From CAIXMG01 sp964550225 (GTDB lineage: Bacteria; Patescibacteriota; Minisyncoccia; Phycocordibacterales; UBA1006), in NCBI GenBank assembly GCA_964550225.1, contig CAZJXT010000039.1:1-5017 (forward strand): DNA of 5,017 nucleotides. The letters run 5' to 3'. Below the pieces are notes generated by a model. It did not search any database. It had not been told where the DNA came from and saw only the letters and a program-made list of their open reading frames with translations. Shown one piece after another: positions 1-4,701 of the stretch. The first letter of the stretch is position 1. Each line of letters starts with the position of its first letter. The translations under genes were made by a program, and so were the position numbers.

Positions 1-624
1 AGCACCTACTTCAAGCACTGAAATATCGAATGTTCCTCCTCCGAAATCGTACACGGCGATCTTCTGATCCTTCTTTGAATTAAATCCGTACGCAAGAGCC
101 GCAGCGGTTGGTTCGTTAATAATTCGTTTTACATCAAGTCCTGCAATTTTTCCCGCGTTAACGGTCGCTTGTCGTTGAGAGTCGTCGAAATATGCAGGCA
201 CGGTAATTACCGCTTCGGTAATTTTCTCACCAAGTTTTGCTTCCACATCTGCCTTGATTTTCGCAAGGATCATTGATGAAATTTCTTCTGGTCGGTATTC
301 CTTGTCTCCAAGTTTTACTGACACTCCATCATCAGATCCTTTTGAAATTTTAAACGGAGAATGCGCAAGATCTTTTTGTACAACTTCATCCGTAAATTTG
401 TGACCCATGTAACGCTTGATTCCGAAAATGGTATTTTCTGGATTGGTCACTGCCTGACGTTTCGCCAAAGCTCCCACCATTCGGTCTCCATTTTTTGCAA
501 GCGCAACAATAGACGGTGTTGTTCGTGCACCCTCAACATTCTCTATAATTTTGGGCTGTCCACCTTCGATAATCGCGACAGCACTATTTGTTGTTCCTAA
601 ATCGATTCCAATTATTTTTGACAT
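1..624 (-). CDS. dnaK: Chaperone DnaK (Hsp70), N-terminal part, cut by window edge
   Basis: ATP-dependent cytosolic Hsp70 chaperone that binds unfolded peptides in a cycle driven by DnaJ and GrpE. Only 208 codons are present, about half of the nucleotide-binding domain; the rest and the substrate-binding domain lie beyond the left edge. The translation begins MSKIIGIDLGTTNS, the Hsp70 phosphate-1 signature (residues 5-14). It continues with GIKRYMG, placing Lys70 where E. coli DnaK has its catalytic lysine, then VITVPAYFDDSQRQAT (139-154), INEPTAAALAYG (169-180, Glu171) and phosphate-2 DFGGGTFD (193-200). The ATG at 624 gives the canonical N-terminus; no Shine-Dalgarno is visible in the AT-rich bases before it. 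It is transcribed away from the PaaX-like gene from a strong promoter at 739-766, with a leader of about 108 nt. grpE lies about 1.8 kb upstream on the same strand in a separate unit. Identification is secure from sequence alone. Confidence 0.98.
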   Translation of the reverse strand, partial: MSKIIGIDLGTTNSAVAIIEGGQPKIIENVEGARTTPSIVALAKNGDRMVGALAKRQAVTNPENTIFGIKRYMGHKFTDEVVQKDLAHSPFKISKGSDDGVSVKLGDKEYRPEEISSMILAKIKADVEAKLGEKITEAVITVPAYFDDSQRQATVNAGKIAGLDVKRIINEPTAAALAYGFNSKKDQKIAVYDFGGGTFDISVLEVGA

Positions 625-725
625 ATGATTTAAAATTAATTTAAAAGTTATAAATTCTTAAGTACAATGCGGTATTTGTAATAAATTCAGACTAATTTTA
701 CATAATTTCAGTGACCGCGAAATAC

Positions 726-753
726 TTGTACAATCGCTATTATATGCTATCCT
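726..753 (+). promoter_or_regulatory. Extended -10 promoter of the PaaX-like gene
   Basis: The plus strand shows TTGTAC (726-731) as a -35, a 16-nt spacer, then TG-C-TATCCT (745-753), an extended -10. The predicted transcription start, about 7 nt beyond the -10, falls on the A of the ATG at 760, so the mRNA would be leaderless. This agrees with the lack of a Shine-Dalgarno. A shifted reading, TATGCT at 743-748, would give a leader of about 5 nt. It overlaps the dnaK promoter almost completely. TTGTACAA at 726-733 is also a perfect palindrome and a candidate operator. Confidence 0.6.
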
Positions 754-766
754 TTTTACATGTCAA
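739..766 (-). promoter_or_regulatory. Near-consensus sigma-70 type promoter of dnaK
   Basis: Read on the minus strand, a perfect -35 TTGACA (766-761) is followed by a 16-nt spacer and a perfect -10 TATAAT (744-739). The predicted start of transcription is near 732, giving a dnaK leader of about 108 nt. The -35 hexamer overlaps the start codon and first codons of the divergent PaaX-like gene, and the spacer contains that gene's own -10. No CIRCE (HrcA) inverted repeat was seen. Both hexamers are seen directly; activity is inferred. Confidence 0.8.
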
Positions 767-1296
767 GAAATCCCGACTATTCTAAAAAGATCCTTAGAAT
801 ACTTGCTGAAAGCAAGGCGGTTTCGGTGCCTGAATTGGCTGAAAAAGTGAGCCTAGAAGGGTCTAAAATGGCCCAGAAAGCACGTTATGCTATCAATCGA
901 TCACTCAAGGGTCTCGTAGAATCTGGCCTTATAGAGAGCCATTTTTCTGGTCAAAATGACTATGCTCGTTTGACCCCGGCTGGGCGTAAAAAGGCTACCA
1001 CATTGAAACTTGAAAGTGATACCAGCCTCCTTCCTAATTGGGACGGCAAATGGCGTATCGTCCTCCTTGATCTGCCAGAATCACGTAAAAGTGAGCGCGA
1101 ATCTCTCCGCTACCTCCTCAAAAAGGCAGGGTTTGTTTGCCTCAAAAACTCTGCCTGGGTATCACCTTTTCCACTAGAACATTTGTTTATCAATATCAAA
1201 AAAGACCTCGGTCTTACGACCGAGATCATGATTATTGTTACTGATTCATTGGATTCGGAGACTGAGATTGAGATGCATAAACTTTTTCTGAAGTAA
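760..1296 (+). CDS. PaaX-type regulator: winged helix plus Cas2-like domain
   Basis: A 178-residue protein with the two-part build of PaaX-family repressors. Residues 8-82 look like a DNA-binding winged helix (ILRILAESKAVSVPELAEKV, then a helix rich in basic residues and YARLTPAGRKKA at the wing). Residues 94-165 resemble the Cas2-like ferredoxin fold: WDGKWRIVLLDLPE, then LRYLLKKAGFVCLKNSAWVSPFP and a terminal strand IMIIVTDSLD. The family is often annotated as phenylacetate repressor PaaX or Cas2 in Patescibacteria, but no paa genes and no CRISPR repeats are visible here, so the ligand is unknown and nuclease activity should not be assumed. The length and the end IEMHKLFLK look complete. 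It is the only plus-strand gene, divergent from dnaK with interleaved promoters, and its last 59 nt overlap doxX convergently. One 60-base line (1021-1080) is 55% GC by hand count, richer than its neighbours. Confidence 0.85.
   Translation: MSRNPDYSKKILRILAESKAVSVPELAEKVSLEGSKMAQKARYAINRSLKGLVESGLIESHFSGQNDYARLTPAGRKKATTLKLESDTSLLPNWDGKWRIVLLDLPESRKSERESLRYLLKKAGFVCLKNSAWVSPFPLEHLFINIKKDLGLTTEIMIIVTDSLDSETEIEMHKLFLK
1198..1227 (-). terminator. Intrinsic terminator of doxX, inside the opposite gene
   Basis: On the minus strand a 10-bp stem (bases 1227-1218 with 1213-1204, including one U-G pair) closes a GUAA loop of the GNRA type, followed directly by six U residues (1203-1198). It starts 11 nt after the doxX stop codon. 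The same DNA on the plus strand encodes residues 147-156 of the PaaX-like protein (KKDLGLTTEI). There is no U tract on the plus side, so it should act only on minus-strand transcripts. Confidence 0.85.
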
Positions 1297-1651
1297 GTGT
1301 AAATCGATCAGTTCCAATAAGCGCAAGTGCGATTGTTGCAAAACCAAGTCCGAAATCACGAACTCCGATTGCTGTGAATCCGAGACTTGCTGAAATAGCT
1401 ATCAAATGAATTCCTAGAATTGCCGAAATAATCCTTGGGAAAATTCCTAGCGCAAGAAGTGATCCTGCAATAACTTCAAATGCTCCGTTCAAATACACCA
1501 TAGTCCCCGCTGAAGCAATTGCTGTTGCCCAGGTTGGCACAAACGAAGTCCACATTGCTGCATCACTAATTTGTGCAAAACCAAACCAAAGAAATACGAA
1601 CGCAAGAGCAATACGTAATAATGTTATTCCAAAATTTTGTGTATTAATCAT
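1238..1651 (-). CDS. DoxX family integral membrane protein
   Basis: A 137-residue hydrophobic protein of the DoxX type. The opening FGITLLRIALAFVFLWFGFAQI is typical of the family, and four membrane segments can be drawn at about residues 8-26, 50-70, 73-93 and 99-114, with GAFEVIAGSLLALGIFPR in the middle. The polar tail (SEKVYASQSQSPNPMNQ) carries no domain. The family includes the thiosulfate:quinone oxidoreductase subunit of archaea and many small membrane proteins of unknown role, so substrate and activity cannot be named. It starts 5 nt after the stop of the cytochrome b5-like gene, with no Shine-Dalgarno in between, so the two are probably co-transcribed and translationally coupled. 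Its 3' end overlaps the convergent PaaX-like gene by 59 nt, and its terminator lies wholly inside that gene. Family assignment is firm; function is open. Confidence 0.9.
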   Translation of the reverse strand: MINTQNFGITLLRIALAFVFLWFGFAQISDAAMWTSFVPTWATAIASAGTMVYLNGAFEVIAGSLLALGIFPRIISAILGIHLIAISASLGFTAIGVRDFGLGFATIALALIGTDRFTLTSEKVYASQSQSPNPMNQ

Positions 1652-1656
1652 AATAA

Positions 1657-2232
1657 TTAGTTAAGTGCACCAATTTCATATCCTGCTAAAATGTTCGCGA
1701 CTCTACTTGAACGTCCGTGTTGATTATTAAATAACGGAGATCCATCTTTACCACAAATCATGAGAATCGTTGCACGCCCTCCTGGATGACTATTTACCCA
1801 ATTAGTTAGATCATATACATTTCCATTGATGGCAGACCAACATGATGTTGCTGAATTATGAACAGCTACTTGTGTGAGTGTATATCCAGACGGTGTTGGG
1901 GTCGGTGTAGTAGTAGATTTTGGAGCAGGCGCTGATGTAGGAGTTATACCAACATAATCATCTTCATCATATTCATTATCATCACGATCATCAGCATTAT
2001 TAAAAACAGGCTTGGTCGTTGAAGTTACCGTTGTCGACACTGCCGGTATTTGATTGTTTACCATATTTTCAGCAGCTTCTTCAGGTATGAGATTTTTAAG
2101 CGATGAGNNNNNNNNNNNNNNNNNNNNNNNNNNNNNNNNNNNNNNNNNNNNNNNNNNNNNNNNNNNNNNNNNNNNNNNNNNNNNNNNNNNNNNNNNNNNN
2201 NNNNNNNTAGAAATTAATGTATTTTTCTTCAT
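1657..2232 (-). CDS. Membrane-anchored cytochrome b5-like heme protein (contains N gap)
   Basis: The visible parts are MKKNTLIS, 100 unknown bases, then a readable remainder. The upstream copy of the same segment supplies the missing bases (49 nt, 2317-2365); replacing the Ns keeps the frame and gives about 174 residues. In that reconstruction residues 7-28 are a hydrophobic signal anchor, followed by a linker with an Asp-rich patch (ADDRDDNEYDEDDY) and a Thr/Pro-rich stretch. A C-terminal cytochrome b5 domain (about 100-174) has HPGG (His132) and a second histidine in NNQHGRS (His155) as the expected axial heme ligands. Two cysteines (SCW, ICGKD; about 114 and 143) could form a disulfide outside the membrane. 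The likely role is extracytoplasmic electron transfer or heme/lipid binding; the partner is unknown, with DoxX the obvious candidate. The start was chosen by GGAG 12 nt upstream and by the duplicated copy's identical context. Confidence 0.85.
   Translation of the reverse strand: MKKNTLISXXXXXXXXXXXXXXXXXXXXXXXXXXXXXXXXXXSSLKNLIPEEAAENMVNNQIPAVSTTVTSTTKPVFNNADDRDDNEYDEDDYVGITPTSAPAPKSTTTPTPTPSGYTLTQVAVHNSATSCWSAINGNVYDLTNWVNSHPGGRATILMICGKDGSPLFNNQHGRSSRVANILAGYEIGALN
2108..2207. other. Assembly gap of exactly 100 N
   Basis: One hundred unknown bases, a conventional scaffold filler size. The flanks are both copies of sequence found intact just to the right. Aligning them predicts that the true missing sequence is 49 nt, equal to 2317-2365. 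49 and 100 leave the same remainder modulo 3, so the cytochrome b5-like frame survives either way. Confidence 0.97.
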
Positions 2233-2390
2233 ATCTTTATTATACTCCTTTGTTTTAAAAAATTGTTTACCATATTTTCAGCAGCTTCTTCAGGTATGAG
2301 ATTTTTAAGCGATGAGCCAAAAACGGCTAGGAATGCTCCTAGAATAACTACGGATCCAATAATTATAGAAATTAATGTATTTTTCTTCAT
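2229..2390 (-). pseudogene. Truncated duplicate of the cytochrome b5-like gene 5' end
   Basis: This 53-codon frame begins MKKNTLISIIIGSVVILGAF and runs through the signal anchor to NMVNN. It then leaves the gene at the duplication junction and reads FLKQRSIIKI, which is translation of the repeated upstream region, before TGA. It has no heme domain, so at best it makes a short membrane peptide. Its stop overlaps the start codon of the full-length copy as ATGA, so ribosomes finishing it could re-initiate there. It has the same GGAG and TATAAT as the full gene and is the copy nearer to grpE. It is useful as the intact reference for the bases hidden by the N gap. If the duplication is an assembly artefact, this entry is simply the real start of the cytochrome gene. 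Confidence 0.7.
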
Positions 2391-2396
2391 ATCTTT

Positions 2397-2407
2397 ATTA
2401 TACTCCT
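2397..2407 (-). promoter_or_regulatory. Overlapping -10 box and GGAG before the first copy
   Basis: On the minus strand AGGAG (2407-2403) is followed by TATAAT (2402-2397) and then, 6 nt later, the ATG at 2390. A perfect -10 here would put the transcription start on the ATG itself, leaving the GGAG outside the mRNA. If transcription starts further up, the GGAG sits 12 nt from ATG, which is long for a Shine-Dalgarno. No clear -35 is visible. The same arrangement recurs at 2249-2239 before the second copy. Confidence 0.45.
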
Positions 2408-2414
2408 TTGTTTT

Positions 2415-2449
2415 AAAAAAGAAAAACAAAGAATTATTCTTTGTTTTTC
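2415..2449 (-). terminator. Intrinsic terminator of grpE with the stop codon as loop
   Basis: A perfect 13-bp inverted repeat (2437-2449 with 2421-2433) flanks the trinucleotide 2434-2436, which is the grpE TAA stop codon. Six U residues follow on the minus strand (2420-2415). The 5' arm is therefore the last grpE codons (WKNKE). The stem is AT-rich but long and without mismatch. It separates grpE from the cytochrome/DoxX unit and lies immediately before that unit's own start signals. Confidence 0.8.
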
Positions 2450-3063
2450 CATACTACTACTCGTGCCGGACGAATTGTTTTTTCCCCCATACGATATCCT
2501 TTTTGAATAATACGTTCAATTTTATGATCAAGATTTGCGTCATCAGTTTCTTTGGTCTCGATTGGCTCATGAAGATTTGGATCAAATTCAACCCCTACCT
2601 GATCAATAGAACTAATCCCATTATTTTCAAGTGCGGTTTTTAGTTGACTATAAATAAATTCAACACCCATACGCCAATTCTTATCTACGGCTTCCCATGC
2701 AGCCGTATTCCCCATCGCCATATCAAAACTATCGAGGGTTGGGAGAAAATCCGCAAGAACTTTTTCTGTGGTTTTTTTCTTAGTAATATCACGAATTTCA
2801 TCAAGCTCTTTTTTCAAGTTTACATAATCCGCTCGTGCACGCTGAAGCGCCGTGAGGTGTTCACGAGATTCTTTTTGAGACATTTTCAACTCAGCTCGTA
2901 AATCCTTGAGTTTCTGCTTATCTTTCTTTTCATCACCTACCCAATCAAGCTCTTCAAAAGAAACATCCTCTACTCCACCATCATCGGTATCTACAACATC
3001 CTCGAACACTTCTTCTGGTTCTGGCTTATCTAAAATTGGATCATTGTATATATCATCGTTCAT
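2434..3063 (-). CDS. grpE: Nucleotide exchange factor GrpE
   Basis: Cytosolic partner of DnaK that releases ADP and resets the chaperone cycle. The 209 residues fit the family: an acidic N-terminal tail (about 1-45), a long dimer-forming coiled coil (45-100) containing RARADYVNLKKE, then LPTLDSFDMAMG and GVEFIYSQL, and the beta domain with GVEFDPNLHEPIE (157-169) and GYRMGEKTIRPARVVVW (189-205). The ATG at 3063 is preferred. An in-frame TTG at 3093 would add ten residues, but they would be encoded across the TATAAT promoter box, and no ribosome site precedes either start. The gene has its own upstream terminator and promoter and its own terminator at the stop codon, so it appears monocistronic. 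dnaK, usually adjacent, is separated from it by the cytochrome/DoxX pair and the PaaX-like gene. Confidence 0.97.
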   Translation of the reverse strand: MNDDIYNDPILDKPEPEEVFEDVVDTDDGGVEDVSFEELDWVGDEKKDKQKLKDLRAELKMSQKESREHLTALQRARADYVNLKKELDEIRDITKKKTTEKVLADFLPTLDSFDMAMGNTAAWEAVDKNWRMGVEFIYSQLKTALENNGISSIDQVGVEFDPNLHEPIETKETDDANLDHKIERIIQKGYRMGEKTIRPARVVVWKNKE

Positions 3064-3072
3064 ATGGTCTGT

Positions 3073-3078
3073 ATTATA
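3073..3078 (-). promoter_or_regulatory. Perfect -10 box of grpE
   Basis: TATAAT on the minus strand, preceded by TGTG (partial extended -10), ends 9 nt before the grpE ATG. This would give a leader of only about 2-3 nt. The -35 position falls in the T-tract of the preceding terminator and has no good match. TTGACT at 3093-3088 is only 9 nt away, too close to act as a -35 for this box. Confidence 0.55.
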
Positions 3079-3094
3079 CACATTTTTAGTCAAG

Positions 3095-3125
3095 AAAAAA
3101 GCCCTTCTCGTTTTAAGAGAAGGAC
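3095..3125 (-). terminator. Intrinsic terminator after the 480-residue gene
   Basis: On the minus strand a 9-bp stem (3125-3117 with 3109-3101, one U-G pair) with a 7-nt loop is followed by six U residues (3100-3095). It begins 37 nt after the stop codon of the unrecognised gene and ends 31 nt before the grpE start. There is no U tract on the plus side. Confidence 0.9.
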
Positions 3126-3162
3126 CTGCTCATTACAACATAATTCAATAATTCTTCTATGC

Positions 3163-4605
3163 TCAATCAAAAGAACTCTTGACTGTTTGGAATAAATGCT
3201 TTTGTTGAAGCCATTCAATTGGAAGCTCTGAGGAATCTCTTTCAAGGATTGATTGATATATCGATAGTGACCTGTGTTTATGATATAAGTCAATGACTTC
3301 TTTTATAGGGGCTTTTGCCAATATATCAGATTTGGATATATACAAAAATATAACCTCTTGATTCCATTCTTTATCTTTAACAGCGTGATTCATTTTTTGT
3401 ATATATAACAATACAATCTTTGAATTATCTTGTGTAATATTTTCAAACTGGTTATTCCAATCCGATTTATAGAAAAGACTCTGGAGTTCAACAATTTGAT
3501 CGAGATTTTCTTCTGTTATTGGTATACGCATTACAACATGATGCCAATAATCTTTAAGTGCTTCACTGTAAAAATTTTTAAATGTTTGATGCTCTAATTT
3601 GCTATATTTTTCTAAAAACGGACATTTGTCTGTTTTAAAAAACAAAACTTGTTCATTTTTTAACTGTTCAAGTTTTCTAGCAATCGCATCAATACTTCTT
3701 ACATGCTCTAAAAGATCCTCAAGTGTAATTACGGCATGTAATTGACACATCATTGTATAATGAAGTGCTTTACACGCCTCTAAAATCATTGACCAACTCA
3801 GAAAATTATCCTTTTGAAGCTTCATTGCTAATCTTTCGCGTATTTTTTTTACAAATGACAATGTCACTTTTTTTGAAAAAGGATAAAGTACTAATTTCAA
3901 AAAATATGGATGAAAATCTACTAAACGATACGCCTCCTCAAGGGGGGTATCCATTGCATTAGGCGATGTGATAGTCTGCATTAGCCTAGTAGTCTGTGAT
4001 GCAAAACCCATAAGAAAGAATTTGTAGGATTTTATCACTTTGTTTTTAATATCTTCATCATCATTTTTTAAGAACGTATTGAATATTTCAATACAACCAG
4101 CGAAAAGAACACTGTGACTTTGAAAATCTTCAGTTTTTTCCATTCCTTGAAAAAATGCTGACCAAAATACTTGTAACCATCCATCTTCATATTCATGCTG
4201 ACTCCAAATCTCGGACAGTAATGAAGCTATTTTATCTAGTCTTTCTTTATGAGTATTTCCAAATGAAGACTCTATGATTCTTAAACGAAACTGATTCATC
4301 GTTGTCTTACCCCACAAAATAGGATTTTGATACATAACTTTGAGATATCTATCCCAAGGTAAATTGTGAAGTTCTTTTGCGAAAGTTGAATTTTCAAACG
4401 CAGATGCCACGGTACGATAACCAGATGTGAGTGAATATGTCGAATTGGAAATAGCTGTTCGTATAGATTCTTTTACGATAGCTTGAGCTCGAATCTTTTC
4501 ATCTGCAAAATATATTGTTGTTTCTTCAAGAAATTCTTCAAAAGTTGATTTTTCGATAAGTCTTAATAGGTACATTGTTTCGATTGAAAGATTTTTTTGT
4601 TCCAT
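3163..4605 (-). CDS. Hypothetical protein, 480 residues, unrecognised
   Basis: I do not recognise this protein. It is an uninterrupted 480-residue frame from ATG to TGA, rich in Leu, Lys, Glu, Phe, Ser and Gln and poor in Gly and Pro. It shows no signal peptide, no membrane segment, no nucleotide-binding loop and no obvious catalytic motif, which suggests a soluble, mostly helical protein. Its four cysteines are scattered (AGCIEI, EACKAL, MMCQL, DKCPF) and do not form a metal-binding pattern. It has its own TTGACA/TAAAAT promoter and its own terminator, so it is a single-gene unit between rpsI and grpE. It is clearly more AT-rich than its neighbours: two 60-base lines hand-counted at 28% and 20% GC (3301-3360, 3841-3900), against 45% in a dnaK line. 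It is also the only full-length gene here ending in TGA. Recent acquisition or a fast-evolving lineage-specific gene both fit. Confidence 0.85.
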   Translation of the reverse strand: MEQKNLSIETMYLLRLIEKSTFEEFLEETTIYFADEKIRAQAIVKESIRTAISNSTYSLTSGYRTVASAFENSTFAKELHNLPWDRYLKVMYQNPILWGKTTMNQFRLRIIESSFGNTHKERLDKIASLLSEIWSQHEYEDGWLQVFWSAFFQGMEKTEDFQSHSVLFAGCIEIFNTFLKNDDEDIKNKVIKSYKFFLMGFASQTTRLMQTITSPNAMDTPLEEAYRLVDFHPYFLKLVLYPFSKKVTLSFVKKIRERLAMKLQKDNFLSWSMILEACKALHYTMMCQLHAVITLEDLLEHVRSIDAIARKLEQLKNEQVLFFKTDKCPFLEKYSKLEHQTFKNFYSEALKDYWHHVVMRIPITEENLDQIVELQSLFYKSDWNNQFENITQDNSKIVLLYIQKMNHAVKDKEWNQEVIFLYISKSDILAKAPIKEVIDLYHKHRSLSIYQSILERDSSELPIEWLQQKHLFQTVKSSFD

Positions 4606-4638
4606 AATTTCGCATTATTTTGTTTTTAATTTTTCATC

Positions 4639-4666
4639 ATTTTACATATTTTTTTTATTTTGTCAA
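4639..4666 (-). promoter_or_regulatory. Promoter of the 480-residue gene
   Basis: On the minus strand TTGACA (4666-4661), a 16-nt A-rich spacer ending in TG, then TAAAAT (4644-4639). The predicted start near 4632 leaves a 27-nt leader with no Shine-Dalgarno. The -35 begins one base after the rpsI terminator hairpin. The 16-nt spacing matches that at dnaK. AATAAT at 4619-4614 is a weaker alternative -10 lying 8 nt before ATG. Confidence 0.65.
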
Positions 4667-4693
4667 AACAAAATCCCCTTTCGGAGATTTTGT
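4665..4693 (-). terminator. Intrinsic terminator of rpsI
   Basis: On the minus strand an 11-bp stem (4693-4683 with 4678-4668, one U-G pair) closes a GAAA tetraloop, 8 nt after the rpsI stop codon. The U tract is only three bases (4667-4665) before GACA, because the DNA turns directly into the -35 box TTGACA of the next gene. The strong stem with a short tail may allow some read-through. Confidence 0.75.
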
Positions 4694-4701
4694 AAAACGA
4701 A

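Larger units (their letters stand above)
2053..2420. repeat. 158-bp tandem duplication, second copy interrupted by the gap
   Basis: Positions 2053-2107 are identical to 2262-2316 (55 nt), and 2208-2262 are identical to 2366-2420 (55 nt). Once the gap is corrected to 49 nt, both offsets equal 158, so the region is two head-to-tail copies of one 158-bp unit joined with a single shared A at 2262. Each unit carries the -10 box, GGAG, start codon, signal anchor and first 43 codons of the cytochrome b5-like gene. Either a real duplication or an assembly product of strain variation would look like this. Confidence 0.88.

Noticed and set aside
361..600. A plus-strand open frame inside dnaK.
   Set aside because: It is antisense to a strongly conserved Hsp70 domain and its translation has no recognisable features; the same holds for plus-strand frames inside grpE and the 480-residue gene.
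625..738. A CIRCE (HrcA) operator in the dnaK leader.
   Set aside because: I looked for the TTAGCACTC/GAGTGCTAA inverted repeat and found nothing close to it.
760..1296. A CRISPR system, suggested by the Cas2-like domain.
   Set aside because: There are no regularly spaced repeats and no other cas gene in the window, and the N-terminal winged helix marks it as PaaX-type.
1294..1345. A terminator for the PaaX-like gene just after its stop.
   Set aside because: Only a 4-bp hairpin (CGCA/TGCG near 1322-1331) without a T tract is present, too weak to call.
3064..3093. A ten-codon N-terminal extension of GrpE from an in-frame TTG at 3093.
   Set aside because: The extension is encoded across a perfect TATAAT box, TTG is a weak start without any ribosome site, and ATG at 3063 gives a normal acidic GrpE N-terminus.
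3088..3093. TTGACT as the -35 of the grpE promoter.
   Set aside because: It lies only 9 nt from the TATAAT box, far short of the 16-18 nt needed.
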